Origin: Marinomonas sp. IMCC 4694
GTDB taxonomy: Bacteria > Pseudomonadota > Gammaproteobacteria > Pseudomonadales > Marinomonadaceae
DNA: 64,000 nt
Direction: 5' to 3'
Assembly: GCF_008122525.1 (NCBI RefSeq)
Contig: NZ_VSRV01000001.1
Location: 992,001-1,056,000, forward strand
The position numbers were made by a program, and so were the translations under genes. The notes under the pieces were generated by a model, which saw nothing but the letters and a program-made list of their open reading frames with translations, had not been told where the DNA came from and did not search any database. Positions 34,835-43,053 of this stretch are shown piece after piece; the first letter of the stretch is position 1; each line of letters opens with the position of its first letter.

Positions 34835-36412
34835 ATGAAAATACGCTCAGAAGACTTACCCAATGACATTGACTCGCTTAAGGCCAAATTGCTTGAGCAA
34901 GCTTTGCTATTGGATGAAAAAGACAGTCTTCTGGGTAAAAAGGATATTCTGCTTGCCCAATGGCAATCCAAGTATCAGCTTATTTTGGAACAGTGGCGTT
35001 TGGCGCAGCAAAAGCAGTTTGGCAAAAGCTCGGAAGTCTCGCCCGGCCAAGGAGAGTTGTTTGATGAAAGTGCGATTGAGGCAGCAGAGGCATTAACCGA
35101 TGCCGAGCCTGAAACGCAAACCATCTCTTACACTCGTGCCAAGCCTAAGCGCAAACCCTTGCCCAAAGACCTGCCGCGCGAAATCGTTGTGCTGGACGCT
35201 GCCGAGTCTGATAAAGTCTGTTCCTGCTGCCAAGGGGCGCTTCATTGTATTGGTGAAGACCGTTCTGAAAAGTTAGAGTTTATCCCAGCCCAACTCAAGG
35301 TCATCGAAACAGTCCGCCCTAAATACGCGTGCCGTGAGTGTGAAAAGACAGGCACGCAGAACGCCATCAAACAAGCGGCTATGCCACCGAGTATTATCCC
35401 AAAAGGCATCGCCACACCGAGTTTGCTGAGTCAGATTATCACCGGTAAATTCCAATACAGCTTACCGCTCTATCGACAAGAAACCTTATTTAAACAATAC
35501 GGTATTGAGTTAAGCCGACGAACCATGTCAGATTGGATGAAAAAATGTGCTGATGCCTTAGAGCCGCTTTATGAACGGCTACATCAAGAATTACTGAAAC
35601 AGTCCGTCATCCAAGCCGATGAAACCACGCTTAATGTGATTAAAGAAGCTCGTTCAAAATGCTACATGTGGGTGTATTGCACTGGCAATGATGCCCCAGA
35701 CAAACACAACCCGATCCCGAATATTGTCTTATACGATTACCAACCGACTCGAAGTGGGCAATGCGCCGTTGATTTTTTACAAGGCTTCGATGGCTATCTC
35801 AATGTGGATGGTTATCAAGCGTACGAATCGACCCAAGCCACGCTGGCAGGCTGCTGGGCACACGCACGTCGAAAATTCATTGAAGCCGAAAAAGGCATGC
35901 CAAAGGGCAAATCAGGAAAAGCGACCATCGCCATCAGCTACATCAAAAAACTGTACGCCATCGAAACGCTGGCCCAACAGGCCGACAATGCAGAAGCCGC
36001 ATTTAAAATCCGTCAGGAACAAGTCCCCGAAGTCTTAGCGAACTACAAAGCATGGCTTGAAAAATCGGCTCAACAGGTGCCACCTAAATCCTTATTAGGC
36101 AAAGCCATCCAATACAATCTCAATCAATGGGACAAACTCAGTGTTTACTTGACTGATTGGCGCATCAACATCGACAACAATCGTGCTGAACGCGCCATTA
36201 AACCCTTCGTTATTGGACGTAAAAATTGGTTGTTTGCTAACACAGGAAGTGGCGCAAAATCCAGTGCCATGCTTTACAGCATCATCGAAACAGCGAAAGC
36301 CAATGGGCTTATCCCGTATGATTACTTAGTCAGATTGTTTGAAGAACTGCCGAGAAGAAAGGAAAATGATGACATGGACGATTTATTGCCGTGGAATATC
36401 AGGCTAACTTAA
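34835..36412 (+). CDS. tnpC: IS66 transposase TnpC, copy 1
   Basis: DDE transposase of about 525 residues. Parts in order are an N-terminal leucine-rich coiled region (SLKAKLLEQALLLDEKDSLL), a zinc-finger-like segment (VCSCCQGALHC, YACRECEK) and the DDE core (QADETTLNV, then LNVDGYQAYE, and the E in NNRAERAIKP). An IS66 C-terminal segment ends LLPWNIRLT. I take MKIRSEDLP as the start; an in-frame TTG lies seven codons upstream. Intact and identical to copy 2, so probably active. Confidence 0.94.
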   Translation: MKIRSEDLPNDIDSLKAKLLEQALLLDEKDSLLGKKDILLAQWQSKYQLILEQWRLAQQKQFGKSSEVSPGQGELFDESAIEAAEALTDAEPETQTISYTRAKPKRKPLPKDLPREIVVLDAAESDKVCSCCQGALHCIGEDRSEKLEFIPAQLKVIETVRPKYACRECEKTGTQNAIKQAAMPPSIIPKGIATPSLLSQIITGKFQYSLPLYRQETLFKQYGIELSRRTMSDWMKKCADALEPLYERLHQELLKQSVIQADETTLNVIKEARSKCYMWVYCTGNDAPDKHNPIPNIVLYDYQPTRSGQCAVDFLQGFDGYLNVDGYQAYESTQATLAGCWAHARRKFIEAEKGMPKGKSGKATIAISYIKKLYAIETLAQQADNAEAAFKIRQEQVPEVLANYKAWLEKSAQQVPPKSLLGKAIQYNLNQWDKLSVYLTDWRINIDNNRAERAIKPFVIGRKNWLFANTGSGAKSSAMLYSIIETAKANGLIPYDYLVRLFEELPRRKENDDMDDLLPWNIRLT

Positions 36413-36426
36413 GTTTGAGAATAAAG

Positions 36427-36527
36427 AGAAAAACCTTCCCGCTGCATCCATGCAGCCTTGAATCTTCCTGAAAAGAGACAGAACCTCCATCCTGGAGGCG
36501 TGGGCAAATCCGTTCGCCCTCTGTCTA
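36427..36527 (-). ncRNA. Putative GGA-loop small RNA inside IS66 copy 1
   Basis: It lies between the tnpC stop and the right terminal repeat and is read on the opposite strand to tnpC. A -35-like TTGCAT (36557-36562) and -10-like TAAATT (36534-36539) are 17 bp apart, the same layout as the copy at 7893-7993. GACAGA/TCTGTC closes a junction. Its two hairpins are GGGCGAA/TTTGCCC (loop CGGA) and CCTCCA/TGGAGG (loop GGA). A third hairpin GCTGCAT/ATGCAGC with GG at its tip precedes GGGAAGG and T5. The GGA loops resemble CsrA/RsmA binding sites (inference). Confidence 0.5.
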
Positions 36528-36613
36528 ATAATTAATTTACCGATATAATCCCTTCCATGCAAGCCTGATGATAAAGAAACTCTTTTTCAAGGTGGTGATT
36601 ACCGGACGCTTAC

Positions 36614-37134
36614 GTTCAAGGCCAATTGATTCCTGCTTTACACCAAGAAATAGGCTTGTTGACCCCAAAACTTGAAAAACTGATTCATATCTTGGAATGG
36701 TCTCGCATCGAAGAGTTTGTGACACGCTTTTCGTATCGGACGGGGCGTCCTCCCCATGAACTCGCTTGGTTAGCCAACGCGTTTGTTGCCAAGGTAGTGC
36801 TTGGGCTTACCACCACGGTGCATCTAATAGAACGCCTAAACATGGACAAAGCATTACAGCGAATCTGTGGATTTCCGCTTCATAAGAAACTGCCCTCAGC
36901 CTCGACTTTTTCTCGTGCGTTCGAGACGTTTGCCAAAGATAAGTTGGCCGAACGTGCCCACGAGGTGCTGATCAAAATGCACTTTGGAGATCGTCTCATT
37001 GGGCATATCAGCCGAGACGGGACGGCGATTAAGGTGAGAGAACGTCCACAAAAGATCGACAAAGTGGACACGGATAAACCTAAGCTTAAAGGGCGGCCCC
37101 GCAAGGACAAAGATGAAAAACGCCCGATCAAATT
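36614..37134 (+). pseudogene. Broken DDE transposase, 5' segment (element A)
   Basis: This encodes the N-terminal half (LIPALHQEIGLLTPK to DEKRPIK) of the 367-residue transposase seen whole at 41739-42842. The first residues and the left end of the element (168 bp by comparison with the intact copy) are missing where IS66 copy 1 abuts. The gene is interrupted at 37134 by IS66 copy 2 and resumes at 39385. The target duplication ATCAAATT (37127-37134 and 39385-39392) proves the interruption. Confidence 0.92.
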
Positions 37135-37220
37135 GTAAGCGTCCGGTAATCACCACCTTGAAAAAGAGTTTCTTTATCATCAGGCTTGCATGGAAGGGAT
37201 TATATCGGTAAATTAATTAT

Positions 37221-37321
37221 TAGACAGAGGGCGAACGGATTTGCCCACGCCTCCAGGATGGAGGTTCTGTCTCTTTTCAGGAAGATTCAAGGCTGCATGG
37301 ATGCAGCGGGAAGGTTTTTCT
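37221..37321 (+). ncRNA. Putative GGA-loop small RNA inside IS66 copy 2
   Basis: Mirror image of the element at 36427-36527, here read on the plus strand: TTGCAT (37186-37191), TAAATT (37209-37214), the GACAGA-closed double hairpin, the GCTGCATGGATGCAGC hairpin and a T-rich end. The transcript would run toward the tnpC 3' end and so be antisense to any tnpC readthrough. Confidence 0.5.
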
Positions 37322-37335
37322 CTTTATTCTCAAAC

Positions 37336-38913
37336 TTAAGTTAGCCTGATATTCCACGGCAATAAATCGTCCATGTCATCATTTTCCTTTCTTCTCGGCA
37401 GTTCTTCAAACAATCTGACTAAGTAATCATACGGGATAAGCCCATTGGCTTTCGCTGTTTCGATGATGCTGTAAAGCATGGCACTGGATTTTGCGCCACT
37501 TCCTGTGTTAGCAAACAACCAATTTTTACGTCCAATAACGAAGGGTTTAATGGCGCGTTCAGCACGATTGTTGTCGATGTTGATGCGCCAATCAGTCAAG
37601 TAAACACTGAGTTTGTCCCATTGATTGAGATTGTATTGGATGGCTTTGCCTAATAAGGATTTAGGTGGCACCTGTTGAGCCGATTTTTCAAGCCATGCTT
37701 TGTAGTTCGCTAAGACTTCGGGGACTTGTTCCTGACGGATTTTAAATGCGGCTTCTGCATTGTCGGCCTGTTGGGCCAGCGTTTCGATGGCGTACAGTTT
37801 TTTGATGTAGCTGATGGCGATGGTCGCTTTTCCTGATTTGCCCTTTGGCATGCCTTTTTCGGCTTCAATGAATTTTCGACGTGCGTGTGCCCAGCAGCCT
37901 GCCAGCGTGGCTTGGGTCGATTCGTACGCTTGATAACCATCCACATTGAGATAGCCATCGAAGCCTTGTAAAAAATCAACGGCGCATTGCCCACTTCGAG
38001 TCGGTTGGTAATCGTATAAGACAATATTCGGGATCGGGTTGTGTTTGTCTGGGGCATCATTGCCAGTGCAATACACCCACATGTAGCATTTTGAACGAGC
38101 TTCTTTAATCACATTAAGCGTGGTTTCATCGGCTTGGATGACGGACTGTTTCAGTAATTCTTGATGTAGCCGTTCATAAAGCGGCTCTAAGGCATCAGCA
38201 CATTTTTTCATCCAATCTGACATGGTTCGTCGGCTTAACTCAATACCGTATTGTTTAAATAAGGTTTCTTGTCGATAGAGCGGTAAGCTGTATTGGAATT
38301 TACCGGTGATAATCTGACTCAGCAAACTCGGTGTGGCGATGCCTTTTGGGATAATACTCGGTGGCATAGCCGCTTGTTTGATGGCGTTCTGCGTGCCTGT
38401 CTTTTCACACTCACGGCACGCGTATTTAGGGCGGACTGTTTCGATGACCTTGAGTTGGGCTGGGATAAACTCTAACTTTTCAGAACGGTCTTCACCAATA
38501 CAATGAAGCGCCCCTTGGCAGCAGGAACAGACTTTATCAGACTCGGCAGCGTCCAGCACAACGATTTCGCGCGGCAGGTCTTTGGGCAAGGGTTTGCGCT
38601 TAGGCTTGGCACGAGTGTAAGAGATGGTTTGCGTTTCAGGCTCGGCATCGGTTAATGCCTCTGCTGCCTCAATCGCACTTTCATCAAACAACTCTCCTTG
38701 GCCGGGCGAGACTTCCGAGCTTTTGCCAAACTGCTTTTGCTGCGCCAAACGCCACTGTTCCAAAATAAGCTGATACTTGGATTGCCATTGGGCAAGCAGA
38801 ATATCCTTTTTACCCAGAAGACTGTCTTTTTCATCCAATAGCAAAGCTTGCTCAAGCAATTTGGCCTTAAGCGAGTCAATGTCATTGGGTAAGTCTTCTG
38901 AGCGTATTTTCAT
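37336..38913 (-). CDS. tnpC: IS66 transposase TnpC, copy 2
   Basis: Identical in protein sequence to the copy at 34835-36412, in reverse orientation. All recognisable parts are present: coiled N-terminus, CxxC pairs, DDE core and IS66 C-terminal segment. The full identity of two copies points to recent movement or gene conversion. Confidence 0.94.
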   Translation of the reverse strand: MKIRSEDLPNDIDSLKAKLLEQALLLDEKDSLLGKKDILLAQWQSKYQLILEQWRLAQQKQFGKSSEVSPGQGELFDESAIEAAEALTDAEPETQTISYTRAKPKRKPLPKDLPREIVVLDAAESDKVCSCCQGALHCIGEDRSEKLEFIPAQLKVIETVRPKYACRECEKTGTQNAIKQAAMPPSIIPKGIATPSLLSQIITGKFQYSLPLYRQETLFKQYGIELSRRTMSDWMKKCADALEPLYERLHQELLKQSVIQADETTLNVIKEARSKCYMWVYCTGNDAPDKHNPIPNIVLYDYQPTRSGQCAVDFLQGFDGYLNVDGYQAYESTQATLAGCWAHARRKFIEAEKGMPKGKSGKATIAISYIKKLYAIETLAQQADNAEAAFKIRQEQVPEVLANYKAWLEKSAQQVPPKSLLGKAIQYNLNQWDKLSVYLTDWRINIDNNRAERAIKPFVIGRKNWLFANTGSGAKSSAMLYSIIETAKANGLIPYDYLVRLFEELPRRKENDDMDDLLPWNIRLT

Positions 38914-38939
38914 GGGTTGGATTATACCAACCAAATGGG

Positions 38940-39302
38940 CTATTCGTCATGATATCGGTAGGTTAAATGCGGATGAGCTTGTGAAGAATGAATCGGTAGG
39001 CCGTCCAGCAACCAATTGAGTTGTCTGGAGGAAACCTGAAGGGACAAGAGTTCATCATCAATCCCCGGCCATTGGAAGTGGCCTTTTTCCAATCGTTTGT
39101 AATGTAACCAAAAACCATTGTTTGACCATTGCAGGATTTTGATCTTGTCACGTGCTCGTCCACAGAAGACAAACAATTGTTCGCTACAAGGCTCTTTTTC
39201 AAGATTGTAGGCGACAATATTACAGAGTCCATCAATGGCTTTTCGCATATCGGTAGGGCCACAAATAAGGGTGACGTTGAGTTGAGATGACGCGGTAAAC
39301 AT
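38940..39302 (-). CDS. tnpB: IS66 accessory protein TnpB, copy 2
   Basis: Identical to the copy at 34446-34808 (120 residues, GPTDMRKAIDGL and FCGRARDKIKILQW). It is preceded on the minus strand by the same hairpin with the ribosome site in its loop. Confidence 0.95.
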   Translation of the reverse strand: MFTASSQLNVTLICGPTDMRKAIDGLCNIVAYNLEKEPCSEQLFVFCGRARDKIKILQWSNNGFWLHYKRLEKGHFQWPGIDDELLSLQVSSRQLNWLLDGLPIHSSQAHPHLTYRYHDE

Positions 39303-39384
39303 GAGTCTGTTGCTCCTATTTAAAAGACAACAGACTTTAAGGAGTTGTAAAGGGATTAAAATGTGTGGTTTGCCGGACGCTTAC

Positions 39385-39930
39385 ATCAAATTCAATGTGG
39401 CACGGCAACGTACCCAATGCCTAGAAGAGATGCTTAAAGAGATCCCGGTTGATTGCCGTCGTGGCACAAAATGCAATGCTCAAGGCTATAAAAACAGCTG
39501 GAATGGCTACAAACTGCATCTAGACATTGCAGACTGTGGCGTCCCCATCTCCGCTTTGCTGTCCTCAGCCTCCATGCATGACAGCCGTGCCGCCATCCCT
39601 CTGTCTCACATCAGTGCGGCGAGGGTGACCAACCTTTATGATCTGATGGACGCCGCCTACTGCAGTATTGACCTGCATGAGCACAGTAGAGAGTTAGGGC
39701 ATGTGCCCCTGATAGATCACAACCCCAGAGGGGGCGAGAAAGAAGGATTTGAACCCGCCGATACGGTGCGTTATCGGGAACGTTCGGGCGCAGAACGAGC
39801 CAATGGCCGACTCAAGGATGAGTTCGGAGGTCGACACATCTGGGTACGTGGTGAGGTAAAAGTCATGAGTCACCTGATGTTTGGCATTTTAGTACTGAGT
39901 GTCGATCAACTGCTTCGACTGCGGCAATAA
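39385..39930 (+). pseudogene. Broken DDE transposase, 3' segment (element A)
   Basis: Continues element A after IS66 copy 2, from IKFNVARQRTQCLEEM to the natural stop after LRLRQ. It shows HDSRAAIPLSH, MDAAYCSIDL and the E-region RSGAERANGRLKDEFGG of IS4/IS5-type DDE enzymes. The coding sequence matches the intact copy except for the interruption. The element's right terminal repeat ends at 40142 in AGTTTTGCAAGATGCTC, inside a YaaW-like gene. Confidence 0.92.
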
Positions 39931-40085
39931 ATCGCAGAAAGATAAGTCATGTATCGAGGATATTGTGCTTCTGGGGTGGTCACAGAACGAGCCGCTATGA
40001 TCAAAAAAGAGAGAAAAGCGATGACGACCTAGTCAAAATAGAAAATGCATAGAAACACATGCTTAACTGAGTAAAAAAACAGCCT

Positions 40086-40367
40086 CTAAAGGGGCGATAA
40101 GTTATCCACAAATGGGTTGGCTATTAGTTTTGCAAGATGCTCAATAGTGTCTCCACCGTAATGCTGAATCTCTGCTCCTATCAACTGCCATACCTTGCGG
40201 TAATCACCGTTTGCCTCAATGAAATCTTTATTACCAATTAATGACTCAGATTTTCTTTTTTTACCATCCTTATCTAAAGTTAAATGCTTTACAAGAATGT
40301 CAAGCATTTCATTATCAGCATATCTTAGAAAGGCTAAATCCTTATCTTCTTTGTATTTACAACTCAC
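40086..40367 (-). pseudogene. YaaW/DUF3944 protein, 3' end replaced by IS element A
   Basis: The first 75 residues match the DUF3944 N-terminal domain of YaaW-type proteins: YKEDKDLAFLRYADNEMLDIL, LTLDKDGKKRKSES and VWQLIGAEIQHYGGDTI. Known YaaW proteins are about 240 residues. Here the gene meets the terminal repeat of element A at 40142 and reads 18 codons of it (EHLAKLIANP...) before a stop. The C-terminal two-thirds is missing and is not found elsewhere in the window. The family's role is not established. Confidence 0.8.
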
Positions 40368-40413
40368 ACCAACTTCCTTATATGAATATCACCTATTAAC
40401 TTAAAACCATTTA

Positions 40414-41235
40414 CTATTCTGAGCTATTCTTAATAGCAAGTATTCTTTGTTTTATTCGCCTTGGCTCAAGGATTTTTTTATTCAAATATCGACCCATTTC
40501 CTTGTTTTTGAAACTAAGATGGCCACTAGCATATTTTGAAACATCAACATTAAATATAGAAAATTCATCTTTAATTAACAAGGGAAATAACCCAATAGGT
40601 TTATGATCAAACAAACATCCTATTTTATAAGCTGTCTTAAGAACAAAATCATTATTACTCATGCAATTAATAATTTTAATTGATTTGTGTGACAACAGTA
40701 CAGGCTTCCACTCATTTTCTTCTGATGAAACAGCGCCAGCAAGAAGATATGAAGCACTAACAACAGATTTATCTAAGTGTGATAGCGTATGATAAACAAC
40801 TCGTGCGCCTAATGAATGTCCCATTAATATACAGCCATGTAATTCTTTATTTTTATTAATAAGAACAGATAGGTCTTGCCCAACTCTACGAGTCTCATTA
40901 AAAGCACCACTCCAAAGACCTGCAATTTTATTAACTGCAATAGTGCTTGTAGCGGCTAAAATAGCTTTTAATTTAAATGAGCTAGCTAGCATCAATAGTC
41001 TTTTATTGACTGAGAAAAGCCCATCGTTTTTTAATGCGCTAAGAAGGTCGCCTGCATTCCACTTAGCATGATAAACTTTATTTTTTGGATATAATTCATT
41101 AATAAAAAGCAACCAATCATCTATTTTTTCATCGCTTCCTGAAAGAAAGCCATTAATTATAATGACAGCTGGAAAATCACCACCTTTAACCTCTTTTAAG
41201 ATTAAGGTCTTATTAAAATCATTTGTAATAGTCAT
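40414..41235 (-). CDS. Alpha/beta hydrolase-fold protein, DUF726-like
   Basis: A 273-residue protein with a nucleophile elbow GCILMGHSLGARVVYHTL, an early strand FPAVIIINGFLSGSDE and a middle hydrophobic region (LKAILAATSTIAVNKIAGLW). This layout is like the DUF726/TMCO4 group of membrane-associated hydrolases. A catalytic Asp (NDFVLK) and His (ASGHLSF) can be proposed. The substrate is unknown. The DNA is visibly AT-rich relative to its neighbours. It lies 46 bp before the YaaW fragment and 26 bp after a small membrane protein gene, all on the minus strand. Confidence 0.75.
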   Translation of the reverse strand: MTITNDFNKTLILKEVKGGDFPAVIIINGFLSGSDEKIDDWLLFINELYPKNKVYHAKWNAGDLLSALKNDGLFSVNKRLLMLASSFKLKAILAATSTIAVNKIAGLWSGAFNETRRVGQDLSVLINKNKELHGCILMGHSLGARVVYHTLSHLDKSVVSASYLLAGAVSSEENEWKPVLLSHKSIKIINCMSNNDFVLKTAYKIGCLFDHKPIGLFPLLIKDEFSIFNVDVSKYASGHLSFKNKEMGRYLNKKILEPRRIKQRILAIKNSSE

Positions 41236-41261
41236 ATTGAAATCATGTCAAATAATAAAAT

Positions 41262-41524
41262 CTAGAAAATGAAATTGATAAATTTATTAATAAATAAAGT
41301 GCCAACTGAAGTGATTAAGATTAAAATATTTATACATAGATATTTAATTTGGCTTTTATGGATTGCCTCTCTTTCTTCTGCCATTTCTTCTCTTATATCT
41401 TTAGCTATTTTATTTATTTTAGTGTCTACTATATCTAAGAATTTTTCAGTCTTTTCATATACTGGTTCAACATCCTGTATGGCATTACCAACAGATTCTC
41501 TTAGCTCACTAAAGCTCTTAACCA
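41262..41524 (-). CDS. Small tail-anchored membrane protein with coiled coil
   Basis: I do not recognise this 87-residue protein. It has an amphipathic, acidic/lysine-rich helix (VKSFSELRESVGNAIQDVEP, then FLDIVDTKINKIAKDIREEM, probably coiled) and a single C-terminal hydrophobic helix (YLCINILILITSVGTLFI). The intact IS copy starts 3 bp before its ATG, and the CATC target duplication covers part of the original start. Rejoining the flanks gives AAAGGAAAT-ATG-ATG-GTT, so the IS has moved the gene away from its ribosome site and promoter. Confidence 0.65.
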
Positions 41525-41526
41525 TC

Positions 41527-42965
41527 GAGCATCTTGCAAAACTAATAGCCAACCCATTTGTGGATAACTTATCGCCCTTTTAGAGGCTGTTTTTTTACTC
41601 AGTTAAGCATGTGTTTCTATGCATTTTCTATTTTGACTAGGTCGTCATCGCTTTTCTCTCTTTATTGATCATAGCGGCTCGTTCTGTGACCACCCCAGAA
41701 GCACAATATCCTCGATACATGACTTATCTTTCTGCGATTTATTGCCGCAGTCGAAGCAGTTGATCGACACTCAGTACTAAAATGCCAAACATCAGGTGAC
41801 TCATGACTTTTACCTCACCACGTACCCAGATGTGTCGACCTCCGAACTCATCCTTGAGTCGGCCATTGGCTCGTTCTGCGCCCGAACGTTCCCGATAACG
41901 CACCGTATCGGCGGGTTCAAATCCTTCTTTCTCGCCCCCTCTGGGGTTGTGATCTATCAGGGGCACATGCCCTAACTCTCTACTGTGCTCATGCAGGTCA
42001 ATACTGCAGTAGGCGGCGTCCATCAGATCATAAAGGTTGGTCACCCTCGCCGCACTGATGTGAGACAGAGGGATGGCGGCACGGCTGTCATGCATGGAGG
42101 CTGAGGACAGCAAAGCGGAGATGGGGACGCCACAGTCTGCAATGTCTAGATGCAGTTTGTAGCCATTCCAGCTGTTTTTATAGCCTTGAGCATTGCATTT
42201 TGTGCCACGACGGCAATCAACCGGGATCTCTTTAAGCATCTCTTCTAGGCATTGGGTACGTTGCCGTGCCACATTGAATTTGATCGGGCGGTTTTCATCT
42301 TTGTCCTTGCGGGGCCGCCCTTTAAGCTTAGGTTTATCCGTGTCCACTTTGTCGATCTTTTGTGGACGTTCTCTCACCTTAATCGCCGTCCCGTCTCGGC
42401 TGATATGCCCAATGAGACGATCTCCAAAGTGCATTTTGATCAGCACCTCGTGGGCACGTTCGGCCAACTTATCTTTGGCAAACGTCTCGAACGCACGAGA
42501 AAAAGTCGAGGCTGAGGGCAGTTTCTTATGAAGCGGAAATCCACAGATTCGCTGTAATGCTTTGTCCATGTTTAGGCGTTCTATTAGATGCACCGTGGTG
42601 GTAAGCCCAAGCACTACCTTGGCAACAAACGCGTTGGCTAACCAAGCGAGTTCATGGGGAGGACGCCCCGTCCGATACGAAAAGCGTGTCACAAACTCTT
42701 CGATGCGAGACCATTCCAAGATATGAATCAGTTTTTCAAGTTTTGGGGTCAACAAGCCTATTTCTTGGTGTAAAGCAGGAATCAATTGGCCTTGAACGAT
42801 TTGCCAGCGTTGCATTATTTGTTGGGGCGTCGTAGCATTCATAGAGTGGGTATGTCGATGTTGTGTGAGAACGCTATCGTCGCCGGAAACGGCAGCCCAC
42901 GTCTTCTCTTTTTTCGTTATTCCACGAATAGATATGGCTTATATCGACAGTTTTGCAATTACCTC
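41527..42965 (-). mobile_element. Intact DDE insertion sequence (element B, 1439 bp)
   Basis: Terminal repeats are GAGCATCTTGCAAAACT (41527-41543) and AGTTTTGCAATTACCTC (42949-42965), sharing GAG and TTGCAAAACT when one is reversed. A 4-bp direct repeat CATC flanks it (41523-41526 and 42966-42969). It holds one transposase gene. It is the same element as the broken element A and lies inverted to it, with 1384 bp of the DUF726/YaaW genes between the two. Confidence 0.9.
41739..42842 (-). CDS. DDE transposase of element B (IS4/IS5 superfamily)
   Basis: A 367-residue transposase. The N-terminal part has WSRIEEFVTRFSYRTGRPP and PSASTFSRAFETFAKDKLAE. The DDE core follows, with HISRDGTAIKVRERP as the first Asp, MDAAYCSIDLHEHS as the second and ERSGAERANGRLKDEFGG as the Glu. 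It is complete and probably functional. Exact family (IS5 or ISNCY) cannot be settled by eye. Confidence 0.88.
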   Translation of the reverse strand: MNATTPQQIMQRWQIVQGQLIPALHQEIGLLTPKLEKLIHILEWSRIEEFVTRFSYRTGRPPHELAWLANAFVAKVVLGLTTTVHLIERLNMDKALQRICGFPLHKKLPSASTFSRAFETFAKDKLAERAHEVLIKMHFGDRLIGHISRDGTAIKVRERPQKIDKVDTDKPKLKGRPRKDKDENRPIKFNVARQRTQCLEEMLKEIPVDCRRGTKCNAQGYKNSWNGYKLHLDIADCGVPISALLSSASMHDSRAAIPLSHISAARVTNLYDLMDAAYCSIDLHEHSRELGHVPLIDHNPRGGEKEGFEPADTVRYRERSGAERANGRLKDEFGGRHIWVRGEVKVMSHLMFGILVLSVDQLLRLRQ

Positions 42966-43010
42966 CATCATATTTCCTTTATATTTTTAGATTATTCTCA
43001 ATAATACAAC

Positions 43011-43053
43011 AATATAAACTAATATAAACTAATATAAACTAATATAAACTAAT
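43011..43053. repeat. 10-bp tandem repeat, left part
   Basis: Four units of AATATAAACT followed by AAT. The array continues beyond the IS5-family insertion (44273-44312 plus a decayed unit), so it held about eight units before insertion. A 10-bp unit places each copy on the same face of the helix. Function unknown; iterons, a protein-binding array or slippage are all possible. Confidence 0.85.

Larger units (their letters stand above)
34364..36613 (+). mobile_element. IS66-family element, copy 1 (2250 bp)
   Basis: Terminal inverted repeats are GTAAGCGTCCGG (34364-34375) and CCGGACGCTTAC (36602-36613). It carries tnpB and tnpC; the tnpA gene of classical IS66 members is missing. Copy 2 (37135-39384) has the same length and encodes identical proteins in the opposite direction. 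The flanks differ (GTTTGAAG left, GTTCAAGG right), so this copy lacks the 8-bp target duplication normal for the family. The left flank is in a host gene and the right flank is inside another IS. Confidence 0.93.
37135..39384 (-). mobile_element. IS66-family element, copy 2, inverted (2250 bp)
   Basis: Same terminal repeats as copy 1 (GTAAGCGTCCGG at 37135, CCGGACGCTTAC ending 39384), reverse orientation. It is flanked by the perfect 8-bp direct repeat ATCAAATT, the expected IS66 target duplication, inside the transposase gene of element A. With copy 1 it forms a 2250-bp inverted repeat around a 521-bp centre. Confidence 0.96.

Noticed and set aside
34356..36621. GTTTGAAG / GTTCAAGG as the target duplication of IS66 copy 1
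   Set aside because: Only 5 of 8 bases agree, while the two IS copies encode identical proteins; a true duplication this young should be perfect as it is for copy 2.
34446..39302. Alternative-frame and antisense open frames of 60-116 codons inside tnpB and tnpC of both IS66 copies
   Set aside because: They repeat identically in both copies only because the DNA is repeated, overlap clear transposase genes and show no family features.
41269..41583. A 104-codon plus-strand frame across the end of element B
   Set aside because: It is antisense to the tail-anchored protein gene and runs out through the IS terminal repeat; the similarity of its end to the YaaW fragment's end comes from the shared IS end.
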